From the NCBI GenBank assembly GCA_014730345.1, contig WJIJ01000067.1, positions 1-49,423 on the forward strand: a DNA stretch of 49,423 bases, written 5' to 3'. A program made the position numbers and the translations under genes. Positions 1 to 9,446 of the stretch are shown piece after piece (the first letter of the stretch is position 1; each line of letters opens with the position of its first letter). The notes beneath the pieces were generated by a model. It was not told the origin of the DNA. It saw nothing but the letters and a program-made list of their open reading frames with translations, and ran no database searches. This DNA is from Candidatus Zixiibacteriota bacterium. GTDB taxonomy: Bacteria; Zixibacteria; MSB-5A5; UM-FILTER-46-8.

Positions 1-3000
1 ATTGGATATAATCTCGGGCTGATTTGAGTATAACTCGCTTGCGCGCACACCCTTGAGGTTTTTAATAATACCCTGTGTGGTGTTCTCAGCGGCGTCGTTC
101 CATTGCTCCAGGATAAAATCGTCATCTACCCGTTTCCAGGTGTATGTGGGCATTGGTATGCTCATGAATTGAGCTTTGAAACGTTCTTCGCTTTCCCTGA
201 GGGCGACTTCGGCCAGTTTTTCCTCGGTTATATCCTGGGCGGCGCCGTAGATGCGCATTACTTTACGAGACCTTTTTCCGATAATAGGTTTGCCGTATAC
301 TCTCAACCACCTGAGTTCACCGTCTTTTCTATAAATCCGCAATTCGGTTATGTTGGACTCTCCGGCCATTAACTGCTCAATTCCCTGCTCAATAAGATTT
401 ATATCGTTGGGATGTACAGTGGGGGATTTCCAATCATCCATCCGGGATAGCTCTTCAAAATTGTAGCCGGTGATTTCGTCAAATCCCTCGGTAATCCACC
501 TGTTAGTGAAGTTACCCTGTTCATCGATATCGAACGCGTAAGCATAATGGGATGTAAGTTCGGAGACGGCTTTGTACCTTGCTTCGGAGATACGCAGAGC
601 TTCGATAGCTTCGTTTAACTCGGTAATGTTGCGTATAACCATTATAAAATGGACGTGGTTATCGATTTCGATTGTTTCCGCCGAAATCTGGACATCGAGA
701 AGTTCACCGTTTTTACTGCGGAATTCAGTGTAAAGATTATCTACTCTTCGGTTTTCCTGGATTCTTTTTTGGAATTTTTCCCTGTAATTTTCATGGACCC
801 ACAGGTCGAGTTCGTTGATAGAGTGGTTTATGATTTCCGCTTTAGAAAATCCGGTGTTTTCATAAAAACTATCGCTGGCTTCGATAATCAGGTATTCCGG
901 GTAGGTTAAAAGCAATACCGCGTCGGGGCTGGATTTAAAAGCTTTGGCGAATTTTTCCTCGCTTCGCAGGCGGGCGAATTCTTCTTTCTTGCGCAAAGTT
1001 ATATCTTCATCAGTTCCTATCAAGCGAACCGGTATCCCTTCATTGTTCAGCACCCTCTTTCCCCGGGTTTCGAACCACCGGACCGTGCCGTCTTTGTGCA
1101 TCATACGATGGACGATTGTATAGCTGTCGGTAAGGCCGTTGATATGGTCCTGGGCGGCCTGCATGACTTCTTCTTTGTCGTCGGGGTGAATATAACCGCT
1201 CCAGATCTCGATGTCGTTAGGCATTTCATGGTCCTGGTATCCCAGCCTGGATTTGATGTTAGGGTCCAGGTAAAACTCTCCGGACTGGAGATTCCAGTCC
1301 CAAACCCCTACCTTCGCGGCCACGGTAGCCATTTCGTAGCGATTGCGGCTTGTTGTCAATTCGTTTTCGGTTTCCTTAAGCTCGGTTATATCCGTAAAAG
1401 TCGCATAGATCATGAAGGGCTTGTTTTCGCCGGGGCGATAGTGCGGAATACAGTCGACGGCAATCCATACATGTTTGTTCTTTTGAGGATTATATACTCC
1501 CATGGTAACGCCTTTAACCGATTCGCCGGTTTTGAGAGTAACAGCGATGGGATGTTCTTCGGGGGGAAATTTCGCGCCATCTTCATGTATGGTATCCCAC
1601 TCCTCGTTTTCGTTGGATAAGCTTTCTATTTCTTCGAACGAACGTCCGAGGATTTCCAGCGCTGAGGGGTTAGCCGAAAGCAGATGTCCTTCGGGATCGA
1701 GATACATTGCGCCGGGAGACATTGTCTCAAAGAGCGTGCGGTGTTTAAACTCGCTTTCCTCAAGCGCTTTTTCGGTTTTTCTGCGGTCGGTGATATCGTG
1801 GTACTGGGAGGTCAGGTATTTGGGTTTGCCTTCCGGGTCATAAACTACCGATGAGGTTACCAATGTCCAGATGAAGTCCCCGTTTTTGTTTTTATAGCGT
1901 TTCTCAAAACGGGCGTTTTTGATTTCGCCGCCGGTGAGTTGTTTGAATATGGCAAGTCCGGGTTCAACATCGCCTTCATCGGTGATATTAAGGAAATGTT
2001 TACCGGTGAGTTCATCTTCTGAATATCCGAGCATCTCACAGAAATGTGGATTTACTTTCACAAACCGGCCATCCAATCCGACAATAGCCATGCCCACCGA
2101 AGAGAATTCAAAGGTTCCCCTGAATCTCCTTTCGCTTTCGGCGAGTTTTTCAGCAGTCAATTTGACATTGGTAACATCGAGGATTATGCCCCGGATACCC
2201 GCTGGTTTTCCGTCTTTTAGTATACGGTTCGAATATGAAATAACCTTGAATGTTGAGCCGTCCTTTCGAACAGCAGTATATTCATTGCCTTTCGATTCGA
2301 TACCGCTCAGAATACTCTGGGCGTTTGTTTTAATTTTGGAGGTATCTTCAGGTATAAACAGCTCGAATGCCTTCAGTCCTTTATCGAAGTTCTCCCTGGT
2401 GTAACCGAACATATCAAATGCCGATTGGTTGGCGAATAAAAGATTTCCTTCCAAATCCATTTCAAACACGCATCCGGGGAGTAAATCAGCGAGTTCACGG
2501 AACCTTTTTTCGCTTTCTTTAATTACCTGTTCGCTGTTATGCTTTTCGGTAATGTCGGTAACGATTACTCCCAAGCCCTCTCCGACTTTGAATACGCGCA
2601 GGGCAAGGTATAGATCACCCCTTGCGGTAGTGTAATGTTTCGCTTCCAGCGAAGCCGGTTTACCGGTGCGAAGTACGTTCTCGTAAATCTCCATCCTGCC
2701 ATCGGGGGTCGGTTCAGGGCTAAGTTCCATAAGGTGAGTTCCAAGTACATCCTCTTTTTGAGCATTGAGATAACTGAGAGCTTTGGGGTTTATATCTATG
2801 ATTTTCAGGTCATTGTTGAAGAGGAAAAAACCATCGGTAGCAGAGTCCCTGAACTTGGTAATCATCTCCCGGCTTTCGTTTAATATCATTTCGGTATGTT
2901 TTTGCGCGGTAACATCGCGGACCGTTCCCACGATAGCTCTCGGCGCGCCTTCGGCGTCCCGAATGACAGAAAACCTGTCGCTGAACCAGAGATATTCGCC

Positions 3001-3681
3001 GTTGGAATGCCTCAGGCGGTACTCCAGGGAAAAACCCGTCTCGGGATTCCCGGCAGTTGATAATACCTTTTCTATATAAGATTTAATCTTTGGGATGTCA
3101 TCCGGGTGGTAGTAGGAATATGTATCATTCGAAGAAATGGATTTGATTTCTTCATGTGGATAACCGAGGGCTTTTTCCAACGCGGGGCTGAGGTAGTCAT
3201 AGCGGGAAGTCTCGAGATTAAGGCGGTATAAGATATCCTTTGAATTATTGATAATTTCGGCGAGTTTCAATTCCCTGTCGCGGAGGAAATTTTCGAGAGC
3301 CTGATGCTCGGAGATGTCGATGTTCAGGATAACGGCGCCCGCAAAATCACCGTTTACCGATGATGCTAACATGAAAAAATCTGCCTTTGAACCGGAGTAT
3401 TCTACCTTAAACCTGGTGTGGAATTCCTCTTTTTCCCCCGATAAAATTTCCCTGATTCCCTGTTGCACCTCTTTAATTTTGGTTGAAGGGATGTTTATGG
3501 TTTCTGAGATATCGAAGAAATTCGAGCCTATATCGCCTAATGCGGCCAGGGATTGAAGCTCCCCGGCATGTTTTTGCCACAATTGATTGACGGCAATAAT
3601 AACACCATTATGATCGAGGAGGGCGGCGCGGGCTGGAAATGAGCTAAACTCTGGGCTGGGGCTGGTATCATTTTTATGCAT
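1..3681 (-). CDS. Multi-PAS sensory protein, 10 PAS domains, C-terminus off window (partial)
   Basis: The frame is open from an ATG at 3681 to the left edge (1227 codons visible). An in-frame TAA lies four codons upstream of that ATG, so the start is well fixed. About ten PAS units repeat every 120-130 residues, each opening with a SExxF/SExRY-like helix and nine closing with a D[IV]T-type linker near residues 124, 255, 376, 503, 630, 763, 892, 1017 and 1153. The tenth is cut by the edge. Typical PAS core phrases such as NPHFCEMLGYSEDEL and DPNIKSRLGYHDHEMP are present. No signal peptide or membrane segment is seen, so the sensor part is probably cytosolic. PAS arrays of this kind usually end in HisKA/HATPase_c or GGDEF output domains; the output is not visible here, so calling it a histidine kinase is inference. 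Promoter and inverted repeat sit just upstream. Confidence 0.93.
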   Translation of the reverse strand, partial: MHKNDTSPSPEFSSFPARAALLDHNGVIIAVNQLWQKHAGELQSLAALGDIGSNFFDISETINIPSTKIKEVQQGIREILSGEKEEFHTRFKVEYSGSKADFFMLASSVNGDFAGAVILNIDISEHQALENFLRDRELKLAEIINNSKDILYRLNLETSRYDYLSPALEKALGYPHEEIKSISSNDTYSYYHPDDIPKIKSYIEKVLSTAGNPETGFSLEYRLRHSNGEYLWFSDRFSVIRDAEGAPRAIVGTVRDVTAQKHTEMILNESREMITKFRDSATDGFFLFNNDLKIIDINPKALSYLNAQKEDVLGTHLMELSPEPTPDGRMEIYENVLRTGKPASLEAKHYTTARGDLYLALRVFKVGEGLGVIVTDITEKHNSEQVIKESEKRFRELADLLPGCVFEMDLEGNLLFANQSAFDMFGYTRENFDKGLKAFELFIPEDTSKIKTNAQSILSGIESKGNEYTAVRKDGSTFKVISYSNRILKDGKPAGIRGIILDVTNVKLTAEKLAESERRFRGTFEFSSVGMAIVGLDGRFVKVNPHFCEMLGYSEDELTGKHFLNITDEGDVEPGLAIFKQLTGGEIKNARFEKRYKNKNGDFIWTLVTSSVVYDPEGKPKYLTSQYHDITDRRKTEKALEESEFKHRTLFETMSPGAMYLDPEGHLLSANPSALEILGRSFEEIESLSNENEEWDTIHEDGAKFPPEEHPIAVTLKTGESVKGVTMGVYNPQKNKHVWIAVDCIPHYRPGENKPFMIYATFTDITELKETENELTTSRNRYEMATVAAKVGVWDWNLQSGEFYLDPNIKSRLGYQDHEMPNDIEIWSGYIHPDDKEEVMQAAQDHINGLTDSYTIVHRMMHKDGTVRWFETRGKRVLNNEGIPVRLIGTDEDITLRKKEEFARLRSEEKFAKAFKSSPDAVLLLTYPEYLIIEASDSFYENTGFSKAEIINHSINELDLWVHENYREKFQKRIQENRRVDNLYTEFRSKNGELLDVQISAETIEIDNHVHFIMVIRNITELNEAIEALRISEARYKAVSELTSHYAYAFDIDEQGNFTNRWITEGFDEITGYNFEELSRMDDWKSPTVHPNDINLIEQGIEQLMAGESNITELRIYRKDGELRWLRVYGKPIIGKRSRKVMRIYGAAQDITEEKLAEVALRESEERFKAQFMSIPMPTYTWKRVDDDFILEQWNDAAENTTQGIIKNLKGVRASELYSNQPEIISN

Positions 3682-3728
3682 AAGAGACTCTTAAAACCGG
3701 AGATGAAAGGACCAAATCGTAATACTTC

Positions 3729-3755
3729 TTAATATACTTATATTTAGTATATTAA
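3729..3755. promoter_or_regulatory. Perfect 10-bp inverted repeat over the -10/start region of the PAS gene
   Basis: TTAATATACT (3729-3738) and AGTATATTAA (3746-3755) are exact reverse complements separated by 7 bp. The repeat covers the -10 box and the expected transcription start of the minus-strand PAS gene. Its place suggests an operator for a dimeric repressor. Because the DNA is AT-rich and no poly-U follows, a terminator is less likely. Confidence 0.55.
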
Positions 3756-3774
3756 AGGGATAAATAAAAATCAA
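3746..3774 (-). promoter_or_regulatory. Sigma70-like promoter of the multi-PAS gene
   Basis: On the minus strand TTGATT (-35, 3774-3769) is followed by a 17-bp spacer and TATACT (-10, 3751-3746). Transcription would begin near 3739, leaving a leader of about 58 nt before the ATG at 3681. Hexamer match is 4/6 and 5/6 with ideal spacing. Confidence 0.6.
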
Positions 3775-4074
3775 GTTTTTGCTCTAAGAAAATGCATGGA
3801 AGGCGGTTATAAACAAATATCGGAATCGGGGCTTTAAGGAGTGAGATGCGGTAAAGGAAGTACGAATTTTATACGTATTAGGTACCTGAATGCTGGTCAA
3901 GAATTCAACAATAATTTTTAAAAAACTTTAAAAATATATATAATTTTTATAACGACGCTGATTGATTAAATTTGACTACTCCCTAACCGATAAATCAAAT
4001 GAAGTTGATATAATGGAATAAGGAATTTTCAGTTCGGAAATAAATAAACGAAATATATCCCAAAGGGAGGAGCA
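3775..4074. other. AT-rich intergenic region with possible -10 boxes for the 4075 gene
   Basis: This divergent spacer holds no convincing gene. Two TATAAT hexamers read rightward, at 3939-3944 and 4009-4014. Neither has a good -35 at 16-18 bp. A TTGACT at 3972-3977 is too far from the second. The second TATAAT would give a leader of about 55 nt before the ATG at 4075 and is the better candidate. Confidence 0.35.
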
Positions 4075-5703
4075 ATGGTAAAACGTGTGATGATAGTAGC
4101 CCTGAGTGTGATTATACTCGGAGGAGCACAGGTATTCGGCGCGTCGCCGGGTGACACCATCGGAACGACCTACTATGACCTTCAGAGTGAAAATTTAGCC
4201 GCGACCCGTATATGCGTAGATACATCCGGCGGAGTTCATTTCGCCTGGATCCATACCGCGGCGAGTTCATCCGGAGACCGTCATATTTATTACAATTTCA
4301 TTGATAACGGCGGATTTGTCTCGTGGTCATCGGGTACGCAGATAAGCACCAGCGCGGGAGCGGGGTTCCCTGACCTGGGGGTATTCCCGAACGGCACCGG
4401 CGCGGTGGTGTACCATAATACTAATAACAACAATTGCAATTTCGGAAAGGACAGCGGCCAGGGATTTGGTCTCTTTTCAATAATCGATATACCGGATGAG
4501 GTTCCTGGAGAAGCCACGGCGTATTGGCCAAAGGTTTCGCGGGATTCTTCAGGCACATGGCATGCGGTAGCGACGAGTTATGCCATGAGTACGGAATTGC
4601 CGTTTATTTATACTTATTCGACGAATGATGGAGCCAATTGGGCTTCGCCGGTTCTCGTGGATACGGTGGTAAATATGACCCCGTTCCCGGTTTCCTCGAG
4701 GGTCAGCACCAAGACGGCGATTGTCTGGGGGCGTCCGATCGATATTTCCAGCCCGGATTACTATGATTCGGACCTTTATTATGTGCAGTCGGCTGACGGC
4801 AGTACATGGGATTACAATACCAAGGTTAATGTAACCAATTACAGCGGGGCTGATACTCTGCGTGTATTTACAGATATCGATGCCGCATACGATTATAATG
4901 ACAACTTGCATATTGTATGGAGCGCGGTGGTTTATTACGCTGGAAGCGGAGACGCGATGAATGATTCATCGGCGTTGTTCCACTGGTCATCGGCGACCGG
5001 AATCGATACGATCGCGACGGCTTTCGAGAATAGCGCCCCTTCCCTTTATGATCTGAACATAGCGAAAGTTAATATCGGGGTGGATGTAAATAACAATCTC
5101 TTCGCGGTATGGACCCGATTTACCAATTCGGACAAATCCGCGGGAGGCTACTCGAACGGTGATATATATTATGCATATTCGACGGATGCCGGCAACACCT
5201 GGTCCACTCCGGAGAACCTGACCGACAGCCAGAGCGATGGTTGCACGGCCGGAAACTGTGACAGTGATCACTGGCCCGCGCTTGCGGAAACGGTCGACCA
5301 GTATCTGCATATTCTTTACATCCACGATACGGATGCCGGTTCAATTGTGCAGGGAGAAGGCAGTGAAGCGATAAGCCAGGTGATGTATTACAAGCATGAG
5401 AACCCGCTGTGGGTTGGAATTGATGATAAGCAACAACCCCGGGAATACGAGCTTACTCTTTCCAATTATCCGAATCCGTTTAATAGTGTTACTGTGTTTG
5501 AATTCCCGCCGGTGGAGGAAGGCGAGTTGACTGTTTACAACCTCCTCGGTGAGAAGGTAGCTGAAATAGAAGTGGCTAACAGTTCAAGGATAGAATGGGA
5601 CGGCCGGAATATCTCTGGCAGGGAGCTTGCCAGCGGCGTTTACTTCGCCAGGCTTCATGCGGGAGATAACACCTTGACCCGCAGGATATTAATGTTGAAG
5701 TAG
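4075..5703 (+). CDS. Secreted Asp-box (BNR, sialidase-like) protein with T9SS type A sorting domain
   Basis: The 542-residue product has a GGGAGG SD 6 nt before the ATG and a signal peptide ending near VFGAS (residue ~24). The body is rich in beta strands and carries Asp-box loops: STNDGANW near residue 182 (Asn in the usual Asp place) and STDAGNTW near 370. A motif GCTAGNCDSDHW near 390 is shared with three paralogs at 42293-48009. The tail opens with NYPNPFN near 464, continues with VYNLLGEKV and ASGVYF, and ends in basic RRILMLK, as expected for T9SS cargo that is cleaved and anchored at the surface. Asp boxes mark a beta-propeller fold, but I cannot find the arginine triad of true sialidases, so enzymatic activity is unproven. 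It is monocistronic, with a strong terminator 25 bp downstream. Confidence 0.93.
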   Translation: MVKRVMIVALSVIILGGAQVFGASPGDTIGTTYYDLQSENLAATRICVDTSGGVHFAWIHTAASSSGDRHIYYNFIDNGGFVSWSSGTQISTSAGAGFPDLGVFPNGTGAVVYHNTNNNNCNFGKDSGQGFGLFSIIDIPDEVPGEATAYWPKVSRDSSGTWHAVATSYAMSTELPFIYTYSTNDGANWASPVLVDTVVNMTPFPVSSRVSTKTAIVWGRPIDISSPDYYDSDLYYVQSADGSTWDYNTKVNVTNYSGADTLRVFTDIDAAYDYNDNLHIVWSAVVYYAGSGDAMNDSSALFHWSSATGIDTIATAFENSAPSLYDLNIAKVNIGVDVNNNLFAVWTRFTNSDKSAGGYSNGDIYYAYSTDAGNTWSTPENLTDSQSDGCTAGNCDSDHWPALAETVDQYLHILYIHDTDAGSIVQGEGSEAISQVMYYKHENPLWVGIDDKQQPREYELTLSNYPNPFNSVTVFEFPPVEEGELTVYNLLGEKVAEIEVANSSRIEWDGRNISGRELASGVYFARLHAGDNTLTRRILMLK

Positions 5704-5728
5704 AAATTTGTAGTTATATTTATGAACA

Positions 5729-5758
5729 GCCCGGGGTTTTAGCGCCCCGGGCTTTTTT
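5729..5758 (+). terminator. Rho-independent terminator after the 4075 gene
   Basis: GCCCGGGG (5729-5736) pairs perfectly with CCCCGGGC (5745-5752) across an 8-nt loop and is followed by six T residues (5753-5758). It isolates the 4075 gene from the operon at 6159. Confidence 0.92.
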
Positions 5759-6158
5759 ATTTGGATTTTTGGAACCCCGATTTTGTTAATTTTGTTTCTT
5801 TTATTGAGTGTGCGTATCGGTAAAACGCTCTAACGAACCTGGAATGTTAAGCCGATAAATAAAGTTGAAGCCTGCCGTAAACACTTTGTAAAGCCCATCC
5901 GAAAAACATATCCGGTTAGAAAGTAAGTTTGTTTTGTTGATAAGGTTAAAGAGGATAAAAGTCCGGAGAACAGCGAGGTTTTTGTAAAATAAAATATGTT
6001 AAAAAACCCTTGACTTTTGTTCGCCTTAAATCCATTATACCTTATTAATTGGGAAAGGATGGGAGTGAACAAAGCAGTAAAAAAGGTCTGCCGTATTAAA
6101 ATTGATAAAGTATCCGAAAATAAGATAATAATATAGAATCCTTCAAAGGAGGTTAGCC
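5759..6158. other. Leader/promoter region of the TonB receptor operon, no gene seen
   Basis: The stretch is AT-rich and has no credible coding region; an 80-codon minus-strand frame here lacks an SD and family features. A TTGACT (6010-6015) is followed by TATACC at 6036-6041 with a 20-bp spacer, longer than ideal, so it is only a weak promoter candidate. A strong SD (AAAGGAGG) lies just before the ATG at 6159. Confidence 0.35.
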
Positions 6159-9100
6159 ATGAGGGTCCCTATAGGGATTGAAGGAAAATTCGCCTCGTTG
6201 GTCGCAGTATTAATTGTTGTGCTCTTTACGGGAACAGCCTTGGCATCAACGACCGGACAGATAACCGGTACGGTAACTGATAGGCAGACAGGAGAACCTC
6301 TGCCTGGTGTAACTGTTCTTATAAAGGGAACAAGTATCGGCGCGGCGACCGATTTCGATGGTTTCTATCGAATTCAGAACGTAGCGCCGGGAACTTACGA
6401 ACTGGCGATTTCGCTGGTTGGATACGCGCCGACAACGGTCAGCGATGTTAAGGTAAGTATCGACAAGGTTACTACTGTGGATGTGAAGCTCATTTCTGAA
6501 GCAGTACAGTTTGAGGAAGTTAAGGTTGTGGCTAAGAGACCCCCGATCGAGAGCCGGGTGACATCAAATGAAGATGCCATAGGCGCTGATGAGATAGGGG
6601 TTATCCCGGTAAAGGATACCAAGGGAATTCTGGCCACGCAGGTAGGTTTTGTTAAACGCGGAACGCAGTTGCATGCCCGCGGTGGCCGTGCCGGCGAAGT
6701 AGTTTTCCGGGTTGACGGCGTTGATACCAATGACCCGCTTGGAGTTAATTCGCCTCGTACGGCGGATATACGAACAGGTGTCGGCAACGACGCGTCCGGA
6801 CGTGAATTCGCCAAAGCGGAATCACCTTTTTTAAGTATGGATGTGTCCTCCAATGATATTTCGGAGATATCCATCATTAAAGCGGGTTGGCCCGCGGAGT
6901 ACGGCAATTTGCAGTCGGGTTTGGTAAACCTTGCAACCAAAGAAGGTGACGCGAGATTTACCAGTGGATATCTTGAATACACCACGGATGATTTCGGCTC
7001 GCCGTCATTGAATAAGTATTCATTTAATTCCGACCGTTTTGACGCGTCGATTTCCGGACCGGTTCCGCTTGTTCAGGATGTTCTTTTCCCGAAACTGGGT
7101 CTCGAATTTCCGGGCGAGAGTTTCGCGTATTACGCATCATTCTCGGTTGATAAAACCGATACCTACACGGCATATTCGGATTTCGCGCCCAGCCAGCTGG
7201 ACACTTACTGGGGCCGGGAAGAACGGTTATGGGATGTTTTCCGCGTCGATTTTCCCATGCGTCAATCGAATTCTTATAAAACAAGCATTAAGCTGACTTA
7301 TAAGCTCGATGCCGCGCGGAAGGTAAACTTAAGTTATAAAAAAGATTGGAGCGAATATATAGATTGGGACTGGGATTGGCGTTATACTCCGCATACAGCT
7401 CCCCGGCAGGAGACCTGGTCTGAGTTGTGGCAGGTTTACTTTACCGATAAACCTGGTTGGATTAAGAATACATTCTATGAATTCCAGGTATCGAAGTATA
7501 CTATCGCCGCGACCCGTAAACCGGGTGGCAATGTACCCGGCGATTTCCTGTTTTTCGATGAATGGGAATTTTACGAGGATGAGAATAACAACGGTCAATG
7601 GGACGACGATGAGCCGTATATCGACAGCAACGGCAATGGCCAGTATGATTTCGGTGAACCCTTCACCGATCTAAATGGCAATGGCACCTGGGACTCCGCT
7701 GAGGAAATTACCCAGGACACAAACGGCAACGGCGAGTTCGATTATGAGAGACGCCGTGTTCAGCTTCCCGATGATCCCGAACCGTGGCAGGACGGAGATA
7801 TAAACCTTGGTGAACCGTTCCTGGATATGAACCAGAACGGTGTGTATGATGGTAACGATGTGGATATCTGGACCTCCGCCGATGACCTTAACGGCAATGG
7901 TAAATATGACGGGCCCAATGATGATTGGACACCTGGGATACCGTACCGTGATTTAAACAAAAACGGGGAATATGACGCTCCCGACGGATTCTACCAGTAT
8001 GGAGAACCGTTTGTCGACGAGAACGGCAACGGCAAGTGGGACGGCACAGACCTGTTTTTCGATTATGGCGGTTATGACGGCCGTGCTACTTACAGCCATC
8101 GGCGCTCGGATATCTATACTATAAAGCTGGACGTAACCAGTGCTCCGTCTGAACACCATGATTTGAAAACCGGTGTGGAATATAAATTCATTAAATTGCG
8201 TATGGCGGACCTTCGATATCCGTTCAGCCGCTATATCGGTCAATCACCTGATCCCAATGAGCCCTGGAATGACAGGGGATCGTTCCGTGATTTCTACTGG
8301 AGAACACCCAAGCAGGGCGCGTTTTATATTCAGGATAATATAAGTTACGGCGAGTTGTACATAAACCTCGGTTTCCGCTGGGATTATTTCTACCAGGCGC
8401 AGGAAGTTTTCAGTATATCTGACGAGGAAGCTCCCTATTACGCGATTGAGGATATTAAGGATACCCAGAACAAGTTTTCGCCGAGATTGGGCGTGTCTTA
8501 TCCGATTTCGGAGAAGGCCAAGGTTTACTTTAACTATGGTCACGCATACCAGTTGCCCGAGTATTATCGTTTCTACGCGCGGGCAACCCAGAACATCACT
8601 GCCGGCGGCGGTGGAGCGCGCGGTATTGTAGGAAACGTAAATCTTGACTTTGAGAAAACGGTTCAGTACGAATTGGGTGTCGAATACCTTATAGACAATG
8701 CCCATAAACTGAAAATCTCCGGTTTCTATAAAGACCAGTACGGTCTTATCAATGTTGTTGAGGGGCAGGGCGTGCTTGCGGCTGATAGATATACCAACCT
8801 CGACTATGCCCGTTCGAGGGGTTTTGAGCTCGAGTTAACCAAGTCTATAGCCGATTACCTGACCTGGGGAGCCAAGTATGAGTATTCCTGGGCATTCGGT
8901 AAATCATCTTCCGGAACCTCGGATTATTACCTGCGCTTTACCACCGGCCAGATTCCGCTTAAGGAATCCGCGCTGGATTGGGATATCCGTCACCAGGTTA
9001 ATATCGACGCTACCCTCAGTATAAGGAAGGACGATCACCCGGTAGTAGCAGGTATCAAACTTCCTGATGCCTGGGGCGCCAGCATAATCTGGCAGTTTAA

Positions 9101-9443
9101 CTCCGGTTATCCTTACTCGCCTTCCAGCCAGCATCCGGGTATTGTAGTAATAGGTAATGTTACTCCGCCCCAGAATACCGAAAGGCAGAAGCCTTACTCC
9201 AACGTTGACTTGCGCCTTTATAAGGATTTCGCGGTCAGCGGTCTGGATTTCACCTATAGTCTCTGGATTACGAATCTGTTTAACAAGAAGAACCAGTTCA
9301 GGGTCTATGGCGATACCGGCAGAGCGGATACTTCCCAGTTAACTTCCGATCGTCGAATCGTTACCGGAATTGATCATGATAAAGATCCCGCGAACTGGGG
9401 TCCGGGCAGGAATATTAAAATGGCTTTGGCTGTTAAGTTTTAA
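6159..9443 (+). CDS. SusC/CirA-like TonB-dependent receptor with an inserted array of calcium-type loops
   Basis: The 1094-residue outer-membrane protein has a strong SD and a signal peptide cut near TALAS (residue ~29). Residues ~33-115 form a carboxypeptidase-regulatory-like domain (GQITGTVTDRQTGEPLPGV, later DGFYRIQNVAPGTYEL), typical of SusC-type receptors. A plug domain follows (~118-260; QLHARGGRAGEVVFRVDGVD). The rest is beta-barrel and ends in the aromatic ALAVKF. Residues 474-631 are unusual: eight copies of D-x-N-x-N-G-x-[WYF], the calcium-loop pattern of thrombospondin type 3 and dockerin repeats, inserted in the barrel region, probably in an extracellular loop. The receptor would import a ligand using TonB energy; the ligand is unknown. 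It heads a four-gene operon, which argues for a dedicated surface complex rather than a siderophore receptor. Confidence 0.94.
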   Translation: MRVPIGIEGKFASLVAVLIVVLFTGTALASTTGQITGTVTDRQTGEPLPGVTVLIKGTSIGAATDFDGFYRIQNVAPGTYELAISLVGYAPTTVSDVKVSIDKVTTVDVKLISEAVQFEEVKVVAKRPPIESRVTSNEDAIGADEIGVIPVKDTKGILATQVGFVKRGTQLHARGGRAGEVVFRVDGVDTNDPLGVNSPRTADIRTGVGNDASGREFAKAESPFLSMDVSSNDISEISIIKAGWPAEYGNLQSGLVNLATKEGDARFTSGYLEYTTDDFGSPSLNKYSFNSDRFDASISGPVPLVQDVLFPKLGLEFPGESFAYYASFSVDKTDTYTAYSDFAPSQLDTYWGREERLWDVFRVDFPMRQSNSYKTSIKLTYKLDAARKVNLSYKKDWSEYIDWDWDWRYTPHTAPRQETWSELWQVYFTDKPGWIKNTFYEFQVSKYTIAATRKPGGNVPGDFLFFDEWEFYEDENNNGQWDDDEPYIDSNGNGQYDFGEPFTDLNGNGTWDSAEEITQDTNGNGEFDYERRRVQLPDDPEPWQDGDINLGEPFLDMNQNGVYDGNDVDIWTSADDLNGNGKYDGPNDDWTPGIPYRDLNKNGEYDAPDGFYQYGEPFVDENGNGKWDGTDLFFDYGGYDGRATYSHRRSDIYTIKLDVTSAPSEHHDLKTGVEYKFIKLRMADLRYPFSRYIGQSPDPNEPWNDRGSFRDFYWRTPKQGAFYIQDNISYGELYINLGFRWDYFYQAQEVFSISDEEAPYYAIEDIKDTQNKFSPRLGVSYPISEKAKVYFNYGHAYQLPEYYRFYARATQNITAGGGGARGIVGNVNLDFEKTVQYELGVEYLIDNAHKLKISGFYKDQYGLINVVEGQGVLAADRYTNLDYARSRGFELELTKSIADYLTWGAKYEYSWAFGKSSSGTSDYYLRFTTGQIPLKESALDWDIRHQVNIDATLSIRKDDHPVVAGIKLPDAWGASIIWQFNSGYPYSPSSQHPGIVVIGNVTPPQNTERQKPYSNVDLRLYKDFAVSGLDFTYSLWITNLFNKKNQFRVYGDTGRADTSQLTSDRRIVTGIDHDKDPANWGPGRNIKMALAVKF
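7578..8052 (+). repeat. Eight calcium-type D-x-N-x-N-G loops inside the TonB-dependent receptor
   Basis: Residues 474-631 of the receptor contain DENNNGQW, DSNGNGQY, DLNGNGTW, DTNGNGEF, DMNQNGVY, DLNGNGKY, DLNKNGEY and DENGNGKW, mixed with GEPF and GIPY phrases. The unit resembles thrombospondin type 3 or dockerin-like calcium-binding loops. It is a protein-level repeat; the DNA copies are diverged. Confidence 0.85.
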
Positions 9444-9446
9444 AAT

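Noticed and set aside
4075-5703. Calling the Asp-box proteins true sialidases (nanH)
   Set aside because: Asp boxes occur in many non-sialidase propellers, and I could not identify the Arg triad, Tyr/Glu pair or FRIP motif.
5830-6072. 80-codon minus-strand frame between the 4075 gene and the TonB operon
   Set aside because: No SD, no family features, and it covers the likely promoter region of the operon.
7578-8052. Regular repeats that might suggest a CRISPR array or DNA satellite
   Set aside because: The repetition is at protein level (calcium-type loops) in an intact reading frame; DNA units vary in length and sequence.
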